Origin: Xenorhabdus bovienii
GTDB taxonomy: Bacteria > Pseudomonadota > Gammaproteobacteria > Enterobacterales > Enterobacteriaceae
DNA length: 49,500 nt
Direction: 5' to 3'
NCBI RefSeq assembly: GCF_024721015.1
Contig: NZ_JANAIF010000030.1
Span: 1-49,500, forward strand
Within the stretch, counting starts at the first letter, position 1, and each line of letters starts with the position of its first letter. Under the pieces are notes generated by a model that did not search any database, was not told where the DNA came from, and saw nothing but the letters and a program-made list of their open reading frames with translations. This document shows, one piece after another, positions 43,169 to 49,500 of this stretch. Position numbers and translations under genes: made by a program.

Positions 43169-44539
43169 TCAATTGAGTTGTTGGCGCCATGCATTCAGCA
43201 CGTCAGTACGGGTAACCAGACCCAGAAAACGATTGTTATCATCCACAATCAAAGCCACATGACCCGCATCAAAAGTTGCAGTCAACTGCTCCAGTGGAGC
43301 CTTTTTATTGAGGGTATTAACTTGACCCGTCATTGCCTTGCTGACTGGCAAAGAGAAATTATTAGAATCTGAGTGAATGGCATGCATTAAATCCCATTCA
43401 TCAATGATGCCCACAACCTGTTCATTTTCGAGCACAGGTAACTGCGAAATGTCATACAGGCGCATTCGGCCATGAGCGATTTGCAGAGTATCCTGCGGCG
43501 AAACTGAAACTGTTGCACCATCCCGATAACGATAAGTGACGTAATCAGTCAAATCGTTCTCTTGTGGCTGTGAACGTAACCCTTGCTCCAATAACCAGTA
43601 ATCATTAAACATCTTCGACAGATATTTGTTACCGCTGTCACAGGCTAACGTCACCACCCGTTTTGGCGTCTTCTGGGCGCGGCAATAACGTAGAGCGGCG
43701 GCCAGTAAAGTTCCTGAAGATGAACCCGCCAGAATGCCCTCTTGCAGGAGCAAATCTCTGGCGCTGGAAAAGGCTTCTGAATCAGTAATCCGATAGGCAT
43801 TCTGAACTTGAGAAAAATCCCCGAGCGGCGGGATAAAATCTTCGCCAATACCTTCAACAAACCAACTTCCGGCTTCATCGTAACGGCCGTGCTCAACATA
43901 ATCTGCCAGAATTGACCCTTTCGGATCAGCGAGAACAAATTCCGTATCGGGGGAGACTTCCCTGAAGTATTGGCTCAAACCGCCAAGCGTACCGCCAGAA
44001 CCCACACCAACCACCACAGCATCCACGTTATGCTCCATCTGTTGCCAGATTTCGGGGCCTGTCGTCGTCGCATGAGCCAGTGAATTCGAGGAATTGTTGA
44101 ACTGATCGATATAATAGGCGCCACTGATTTGCTTCGACAAACGCAGCGCGTAGTCCTGATAATACTCAGGATGCCCCTTGCCAACATCAGAACGGGTCAG
44201 ACGCACATCCGTTCCCAATGCCCGCAAGTGATAAATTTTTTCTCGGCTCATCTTATCAGGCACAACCAGAATCAGTTTATAGCCTTTCATGGCAGCGACC
44301 AGCGCCAGCCCGATACCGGTATTACCGGCTGTCGCTTCAATGATGGTTCCACCTGGCTGCAACAATCCCTGCTTTTCAGCCTTTTCAATCATTGAAAGAG
44401 CTACTCGGTCTTTAATAGAGCCACCCGGATTTTGGTTCTCCAACTTGATAAACAACTGGCATAGGCCAGTATCCAGATGGGTCAGCTCCAGTAGCGGAGT
44501 ATTCCCAATCAGTTCAAGAACCGAACGTGGTACAGCCAT
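43169..44539 (-). CDS. Cystathionine beta-synthase with CBS domains
   Basis: This PLP enzyme condenses homocysteine with serine (or O-acetylserine) to cystathionine. The 456-residue protein has a fold type II catalytic core with PLP lysine K43 in NPGGSIKDRV, the phosphate cup GSGGTLGGLS and EATAGNTGIGLA. Two C-terminal CBS domains (about 336-456) follow, the usual regulatory module. It and the gamma-lyase form a two-gene unit for reverse transsulfuration, turning homocysteine into cysteine. No heme-binding N-terminal extension is present. Confidence 0.92.
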   Translation of the reverse strand: MAVPRSVLELIGNTPLLELTHLDTGLCQLFIKLENQNPGGSIKDRVALSMIEKAEKQGLLQPGGTIIEATAGNTGIGLALVAAMKGYKLILVVPDKMSREKIYHLRALGTDVRLTRSDVGKGHPEYYQDYALRLSKQISGAYYIDQFNNSSNSLAHATTTGPEIWQQMEHNVDAVVVGVGSGGTLGGLSQYFREVSPDTEFVLADPKGSILADYVEHGRYDEAGSWFVEGIGEDFIPPLGDFSQVQNAYRITDSEAFSSARDLLLQEGILAGSSSGTLLAAALRYCRAQKTPKRVVTLACDSGNKYLSKMFNDYWLLEQGLRSQPQENDLTDYVTYRYRDGATVSVSPQDTLQIAHGRMRLYDISQLPVLENEQVVGIIDEWDLMHAIHSDSNNFSLPVSKAMTGQVNTLNKKAPLEQLTATFDAGHVALIVDDNNRFLGLVTRTDVLNAWRQQLN

Positions 44540-44851
44540 ATTAGCCTCTTGATAATCAGTGATATTTGCAAACTAAAACTTTCAGATTGGTAAAGAATAA
44601 CGCTGCATGGCAATGAATTTAAAAGAACAAATAAAAACTATATATAACAAAATGTGATTAATTCTATATTAATAGATAGGTCGTTATTTTTACTAAATAC
44701 CTGGCCAACCCGATGAAAAGGGTATTTCTTTAACATCAATAGATCATCAATGGCGCTCTAAAATTCTACACTACACGCCCAAATTCCCTACAATTTCTTC
44801 AAGATGAAATATCATCTTTCGACTTTTTCTATAATACAGAGGAGATATGTT
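44540..44851. other. Intergenic region before the lipase-like gene
   Basis: An AT-rich stretch of about 310 bases. A TATAAT at 44830-44835 lies only 16 bases before the chosen start, and no clear -35 accompanies it. Divergent promoters for cbs and the lipase-like gene must lie here, but I cannot fix them. Confidence 0.4.
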
Positions 44852-45757
44852 ATGTATACGCACACTGAAGCAGCAAAATTGGCATCATTAATCATGTACG
44901 CATATGATATGAATGAAAAATATTACAATAATCCCACTCCCCCTGCTGATCCACGTATCAAAGAGGATGGATGGAATCTTATCGCTTATATTTCCGGAGA
45001 TGACACCTCTTTCTCAGTAGAAAAAAAAATGTTGTTCACATTGCCGAAGAGTATCTGTTACGGATATATTGCAGAGAAGAAGGACGCACCGGGAAAGTAT
45101 GTCATTATATTCCGAGGAACGGATGACACAAACCTTCTGGAGGATCTCCATGATATCATTGCCATTTTTACATCGCCTTGGTCTAGTGCCCCAGAACGGA
45201 AAGTAAGCCGCGGTTTTTATAGCGTTTACGACTCACTGAAACTCATTGCGTTTAATTCTGAATGTGATTGCGATTATAGCCAACTAAAACTGGCCGATGC
45301 GATTACTCAAATCATAGGCATAAACGGCCAATTCACAATACTCGCTCATAGTCTTGGAGCCGCCATCGCTTCTTATTTGATGTGTGATATCGCTTTTTTA
45401 GCACCCAATCATTCTGCCTGTTTGTTTGCTTGCCCGAGACCCGGAAATAATGAATTTGTTGAATATGTTGATAATAATTTTAGCCACTATGAAGTATTCA
45501 ACTATGCAAAAGATATCGTTCCCAATTTACCGCCTGATTTTCAGGGACTTGATATTTCTCAGCAATGGGACTACGAATATAAATCACTACCTAAGATCAC
45601 CCTCCTTAATTCTCCGGAGGCCCTGAGCATAGCTGACAGCATAGGTTGCAACCACTATTTAACCAGCTACATTGCTATATTAGATCCAGATGAATTCACA
45701 CGAGTTACAACAGGTAATGGCGCAGCTAGTCGTCATTGTGTAAATATGAATAAATAA
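44852..45757 (+). CDS. Class 3 lipase-like alpha/beta hydrolase
   Basis: The ATG at 44852 is chosen because GAGGAG lies about 8 bases upstream; it gives 301 residues, while the frame itself opens at 44804. The nucleophile elbow AHSLG has S167, the oxyanion region is IIFRGTDDTNLLEDLHDI (about 85-102), and D221 in YAKDIVPNLPPD is the likely acid. A histidine in GCNHYLTSYIA closes the triad. This is the Lipase_3 pattern. No signal peptide is seen, so it is not a classical exported lipase. The substrate is unknown; hydrolases of this type occur as insect-active secreted effectors, but that is only a possibility. Confidence 0.7.
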   Translation: MYTHTEAAKLASLIMYAYDMNEKYYNNPTPPADPRIKEDGWNLIAYISGDDTSFSVEKKMLFTLPKSICYGYIAEKKDAPGKYVIIFRGTDDTNLLEDLHDIIAIFTSPWSSAPERKVSRGFYSVYDSLKLIAFNSECDCDYSQLKLADAITQIIGINGQFTILAHSLGAAIASYLMCDIAFLAPNHSACLFACPRPGNNEFVEYVDNNFSHYEVFNYAKDIVPNLPPDFQGLDISQQWDYEYKSLPKITLLNSPEALSIADSIGCNHYLTSYIAILDPDEFTRVTTGNGAASRHCVNMNK

Positions 45758-45857
45758 CCCGATATACAAATTGATATCAGCCAGATTAACTTGATTTTTT
45801 TTCTAACCACTGCAATACCTATTTCATGTTAGGAATTCACTCAATAGGAGAATAAAA

Positions 45858-46316
45858 ATGAAATGGCGTAGTTACACATACGGTGCGATGTTACTGGCGG
45901 GTAGCCTGTTTAGCTCTGCCTTATGGGCGAAAGGCGAAGCGCACCTGTTGTTCCACATGGGGTTGGGAGCCAATGGCAAATTCTTTGTAGGGGGCATGCT
46001 GGAAAATAAAGGCGATAAACCAGTAGCAGGAGGCTATCTGGCGGTTTTACCTCTGAATACCAAATGTGAACCTCAGGCTCCGACAGTACAATCATTTGAA
46101 TCACTGGCACCGGGAGAGAAAAAAGAATTCCGCATTCCCGTAAATACCCAACTAAGTGGCTATCGCCTGATTGGTTTTGGTGCTTATGATGATATGGGTT
46201 TTGCCCTCCCTACCGTGGATGAAACAGCAAAAGTGATTAAAGACCGAGAGCCTGATGAACGTAAAGCCTGTCAGTTAGCTAGAAAATCTGAAAAAATTGC
46301 GGTCAAAAAACAATAA
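45858..46316 (+). CDS. Exported protein of unknown function
   Basis: A 152-residue protein with a clear signal peptide (MKWRSYTYGAMLLAGSLFSS, likely cleaved after ALWA at residue 24). The mature part is mostly beta (GKFFVGGMLENKGDKPVAGGYLAVLPL, then LAPGEKKEFRIPV), a fold suggestive of a DUF-type periplasmic domain or chaperone-like beta sandwich. It ends in a basic tail. An AGGAG precedes the ATG. No family is recognised. Confidence 0.65.
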   Translation: MKWRSYTYGAMLLAGSLFSSALWAKGEAHLLFHMGLGANGKFFVGGMLENKGDKPVAGGYLAVLPLNTKCEPQAPTVQSFESLAPGEKKEFRIPVNTQLSGYRLIGFGAYDDMGFALPTVDETAKVIKDREPDERKACQLARKSEKIAVKKQ

Positions 46317-46403
46317 TATTACGTTTTATTTAATGAGTTGTTCTTTAGAAACTATCGATTAATTATCAGTCTTATTAAAGACTCCATGCTCATTTATTAT
46401 TTT

Positions 46404-46440
46404 AAAGGATGGTTTATGATTTAAATAAGCCATCCTTTTT
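46404..46440 (+). terminator. Terminator after the exported protein
   Basis: AAAGGATGG (46404-46412) pairs with CCATCCTTT (46430-46438), with further AT pairing (TTTAT/ATAAG) inside, followed by TT. It lies 88 bases after the exported-protein stop. Confidence 0.7.
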
Positions 46441-46509
46441 GTAAACCTTAATACTCATCTTCAATGTTTATGCACAGATAACTATCCGAAAAATCGAGGG
46501 CATTACAGC

Positions 46510-47202
46510 TTAATGATTTTCCGTGTTTATCCGTAATAACGCAAAGCCATCCCAACCTTTTTCACCGACTGTCTGTAAAGCCGTTACTGTGATTTCAGGA
46601 CGGTTAAGCATGGTATCCAACGACTTACGCATACCTTCAACCTGCTCATCACGCTGCTGATGCAAAATAGCCCCGGCACGAACAACATTGTCCATGATGA
46701 TAATACTTCCCGGATGTCCCAGCTTAATGGCCCAATCGAGATACAATTCACTGCTTTGCTTATCCGCATCAATAAAAATCAGATCAAAAAATGGCTCAGT
46801 GACCAGCGTCGGCAAGGTTTCACGAGCATCTCCCACAATAATCTTTATTTTGTGTGCAAGCTGCGCCTGGTCGATATTATGCTGCGCAACTTGAGCCATT
46901 CTGGGTTCTTTTTCCAATGTGACAAGTAGCCCGTCATCCGGTAATTCCTTAGCCATACATTGGGAACTGTAACCGCCCAACGTACCGATTTCGAGAATAC
47001 GTTTTGCTCCGCTGATCTGCACCATCATCCTTAAAAACTGCCCCATAAGCGGGGAAACATCAATGGCAGGCAATTCTTGGCTGACATTATATTCGAGTGT
47101 CTTTTCGAGATGCGGTGCCGATTTTAATAAACTTTTTTTGAGATAATGATCAACGGCAGTCCACTGCTGCGGGTTAGTTTCTTGCTGCGGGTTAGAACTC
47201 AT
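46510..47202 (-). CDS. Class I SAM-dependent O-methyltransferase
   Basis: The 230-residue protein belongs to the caffeoyl-CoA/catechol O-methyltransferase family. The ATG at 47202 has GAGGAG 8 bases upstream. The SAM-binding loop is RILEIGTLGGYSSQCMAKEL, metal-dependent catalysis is suggested by DLIFIDADKQSSELYLDW and IIMDNVVRAG, the usual positions of the metal-binding aspartates and Asn. The substrate is unknown; in this group it could decorate a secondary metabolite. It lies alone downstream of galE on the same strand. Confidence 0.85.
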   Translation of the reverse strand: MSSNPQQETNPQQWTAVDHYLKKSLLKSAPHLEKTLEYNVSQELPAIDVSPLMGQFLRMMVQISGAKRILEIGTLGGYSSQCMAKELPDDGLLVTLEKEPRMAQVAQHNIDQAQLAHKIKIIVGDARETLPTLVTEPFFDLIFIDADKQSSELYLDWAIKLGHPGSIIIMDNVVRAGAILHQQRDEQVEGMRKSLDTMLNRPEITVTALQTVGEKGWDGFALLRINTENH

Positions 47203-47342
47203 GACCACACTCCTCTTATTGCGATGGATAACAACAGTCGGTAAAGAAATAGGTAATAATGCAGAAATTCACAGTATCTGTTTAACCATCCTCCCCCACC
47301 TTCACGCTGACGTGACTCAGGAGAGGGATTCCCTTTTGAAGC

Positions 47343-48359
47343 CTATTGGGTATAACCATTAGGGTTTTGAGATTGCCAGCGCCATGCATCAGCCGTCATT
47401 TCAACAAGAGTGCGGCTGGCTTTCCAGCCCAGCTCACGTTCCGCTTTTTCTGGGCTTGACCAACATTCGGCGATATCACCCGGACGACGCGGACAAATTT
47501 CATAAGGAACAGGTTTGCCACAAGCGTGGCTAAATGCCGTGACCATTTCCAATACGCTAGTCCCTTTTCCGGTTCCCAGATTGTAGATGTGCAGACCTGA
47601 TTTCTTGCCAACGGCATTCAGTGCCGCAATATGCCCATCAGCCAAATCCATAACATGGATATAATCGCGAACGCCTGTACCGTCATGCGTTGAGTAATCA
47701 CTGCCATAAACGGACAGCTTTTCTCTGCGGCCTACTGCCACTTGAGCAATGTATGGCAGCAAATTATTAGGAATGCCCTGCGGATCTTCGCCCATAGTGC
47801 CAGAAGGATGTGCACCAACCGGATTAAAGTAACGTAACAATACTACCGACCAATCACTTTCGGCGTGATGAAGATCAGACAGACAGCGCTCAACCATATA
47901 CTTGCTGGTGCCATAAGGGTTAGTGGTATTCCCTACGGCGGATTGCTCTGTAATTGGAACGATCTCCGGATCGCCATACACCGTTGCTGATGAACTGAAA
48001 ATAATGCTTTTTACGCCCGCTTTATGCATGCTGCGCATCAGCACCAGCGTGCCATTGACATTGTTATCATAGTATTCAATAGGTTTAGCGACGGATTCCC
48101 CAACCGCCTTCAAACCTGCAAAATGAATCACCGACTGAATTTGATGGCGGGAAAAAATAGTATCGAGGAATGATTCATCACGAATATCCCCTTCATAAAA
48201 CAGGGGCATCACACCCGTCAATGCCGCAATGCGCGCCAATACTTCGCGATTGGCATTGCACAGGTTATCGATAATGATCGGCGTCATTCCCGCTTCCATC
48301 ATCTGAACACAAGTATGACTGCCGATATATCCCATTCCACCTGTCACTAATATTTCCAC
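47343..48359 (-). CDS. galE: UDP-glucose 4-epimerase
   Basis: GalE interconverts UDP-glucose and UDP-galactose for sugar use and for surface polysaccharide. The 338-residue protein equals E. coli GalE. It has the NAD-binding GGMGYIG (7-13), S124 in FSSSATVYG, and the catalytic Y149-x3-K153 in NPYGTSK. The substrate region RYFNPVGAHPSG is present. No galT or galK is adjacent, so it probably serves sugar-nucleotide supply. Confidence 0.98.
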   Translation of the reverse strand: MEILVTGGMGYIGSHTCVQMMEAGMTPIIIDNLCNANREVLARIAALTGVMPLFYEGDIRDESFLDTIFSRHQIQSVIHFAGLKAVGESVAKPIEYYDNNVNGTLVLMRSMHKAGVKSIIFSSSATVYGDPEIVPITEQSAVGNTTNPYGTSKYMVERCLSDLHHAESDWSVVLLRYFNPVGAHPSGTMGEDPQGIPNNLLPYIAQVAVGRREKLSVYGSDYSTHDGTGVRDYIHVMDLADGHIAALNAVGKKSGLHIYNLGTGKGTSVLEMVTAFSHACGKPVPYEICPRRPGDIAECWSSPEKAERELGWKASRTLVEMTADAWRWQSQNPNGYTQ

Positions 48360-48571
48360 ATTAACCTCTTTTTCAATCTGATTGACTCATACAAAGATCC
48401 AATAAACACGATATCACATTCTTCCGCGTGCCAGTTTCTGTTAGTGTCACTGTTTCACACAATAAAAATGATAACAAGAAAGAGTATAAAAAGAGTCAGT
48501 AAGTTAGTGAACAAGCGCTAAAGTATGGCAAAATTAATAGATAATAACTCACCCATAATATTCTATTGATC

Positions 48572-49312
48572 ATGAAAGAAATTACTTTTACCCCAGTTAA
48601 AACCACTGCCATCGATGATCCCTTCTTCACCGTCATTCAGAGAGGCAACTTACCCAAATACCCTGATATTCAGGTAATGCAAACTTATTATGATCAGGCT
48701 TGCTATCAGGATATTTTATTTGATAAGTACGGTATTACCTATCCAGCAAGGCTACAGAACGCAGTAAACAAGCGGAAAGCTGAATATCTGGCGGCTCGCT
48801 ACTGCACTCAACAGATCTTAAATAGCATGGACTATCCTGAATTTCAGGTCATAAATGCGCCAGATCGCTCTCCTGTCTGGCCTGATAAGATTTGCGGCTC
48901 CCTGTCGCACTCCGCCAACTGCGCCATTGTTTTTGCCGCTTCCCGCGAGACATATCAGATAATTGGGGTGGATATCGAACAAGAAATTAAACAGGATACT
49001 ATCGATAGTGTTTCACGCACTGTCATTAATGAAACCGAAGCCGAATTACTGAAAGAATGTACACTCTCTTTCGCTCAAGCATTTACTCTTACCTTTTCCA
49101 TCAAAGAGAGCCTTTTCAAGGCGCTCTATCCCCATGTAAAACGTTTTTTTGATTTTCATGCCGCTGAAATTACAGCCATTGATTGCAGTCATCGCACAGT
49201 GAGCATCAAATTGCTGAAAACGTTATCTGATGAATATCAGGCTGGCTCGCAATTTCATGGAAGTTTTGTGTTGATGCCGCAGCAGCAGGTGCTGACGTAT
49301 TTGGTTGGTTAA
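48572..49312 (+). CDS. ngrA: 4'-phosphopantetheinyl transferase (NgrA/EntD type)
   Basis: It moves the phosphopantetheine arm of CoA onto carrier domains of NRPS and PKS enzymes. The ATG at 48572 gives 246 residues, with KRKAEYLAARYC (68-79) and PVWPDKICGSLSHS (101-114). The metal-binding GVDIE is at 132-136 and FSIKESLFKALYP at 175-187, the Sfp/EntD signature. An upstream in-frame TTG (48566) lacks support. In Photorhabdus and Xenorhabdus the matching gene, ngrA, is needed for antibiotics and siderophore and, in Photorhabdus, for nematode growth. It is isolated and divergent from galE. Confidence 0.9.
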   Translation: MKEITFTPVKTTAIDDPFFTVIQRGNLPKYPDIQVMQTYYDQACYQDILFDKYGITYPARLQNAVNKRKAEYLAARYCTQQILNSMDYPEFQVINAPDRSPVWPDKICGSLSHSANCAIVFAASRETYQIIGVDIEQEIKQDTIDSVSRTVINETEAELLKECTLSFAQAFTLTFSIKESLFKALYPHVKRFFDFHAAEITAIDCSHRTVSIKLLKTLSDEYQAGSQFHGSFVLMPQQQVLTYLVG

Positions 49313-49325
49313 GGGTTAGTGAGGT

Positions 49326-49350
49326 ATGCCAGTTAGTGTTTGGCTGGCAT
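49326..49350. terminator. Hairpin after the phosphopantetheinyl transferase
   Basis: ATGCCAG (49326-49332) pairs with CTGGCAT (49344-49350) around an 11-base loop 14 bases after the stop. The following sequence is only partly T rich, so it is a moderate terminator candidate. The last 150 bases of the window hold no gene I can recognise. Confidence 0.45.
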
Positions 49351-49500
49351 CTTATCACTGGATTTAATCTGGCAGGCTAATACTGCCTCTATGCCTGACT
49401 TCTATAATTAGATTTGCTTTAGCTAAGTTAATCAATGAAATTATCTGCACTTTTGTTATAGTCGGTAATACAATACACTGACTTACCGCGTCCACTAATG

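Overview
The window is a chromosomal segment of an enterobacterium with moderate to low GC, most likely a Xenorhabdus (or its sister genus Photorhabdus). The core proteins are close to E. coli throughout: LpxC, MurC and GalE have exactly the E. coli length, and the ilvIH-cra-mraZ promoter region is nearly the E. coli arrangement. It also carries an isolated NgrA/EntD-type phosphopantetheinyl transferase, a LeuO regulator and a long 5'-AT-rich leu region, as expected in that group. The genus call is inference from gene content, not from a database match.

Layout. 1-2070: a small accessory zinc-ribbon membrane protein and a 5'-truncated remnant of hofC. 2204-4270: coaE-zapD-yacG, with convergent mutT. 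4528-6171: an ABC-F ATPase placed between mutT and secA. 6230-9581: secA with its translational monitor secM, and a divergent DciA-like (DUF721) gene at 9619. 10247-28066: the complete division and cell wall (dcw) cluster on the minus strand, transcribed in the order mraZ-rsmH-ftsL-ftsI-murE-murF-mraY-murD-ftsW-murG-murC-ddlB-ftsQ-ftsA-ftsZ-lpxC. Most stop and start codons overlap or nearly touch. A mraZ promoter with three MraZ-type repeats lies at the head. 28715-32032: cra and the acetolactate synthase III operon ilvIH. 32226-34028: an acyl-CoA ligase. 34384-35331: leuO. 36118-39016: leu leader peptide, attenuator, leuA and leuB.

The leucine operon stops after leuB. leuC and most of leuD are gone, but the 3' end of leuD is still legible at 39029-39103, directly after leuB and in its frame. 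This deletion scar predicts loss of isopropylmalate isomerase unless leuCD exists elsewhere. Between this scar and mutH lies an AT-rich stretch with several matches to the DnaA-box consensus and a small candidate ORF.

The right part (39864-49500) is a patchwork: mutH, an unknown beta-rich protein, an isolated second-type peptide deformylase, a reverse transsulfuration pair (cystathionine beta-synthase and gamma-lyase), a class 3 lipase-like protein, an exported unknown protein, an O-methyltransferase, galE and the phosphopantetheinyl transferase. The last would activate the carrier domains of non-ribosomal peptide and polyketide synthases.

No CRISPR array, tRNA, rRNA or intact insertion sequence was seen. 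No clearly new multi-gene system was found. The strongest unexpected signals are the leuCD deletion scar, the DnaA-box-like cluster before mutH, the alternative RNA pairing around the leu attenuator and the DciA-like gene next to secM.
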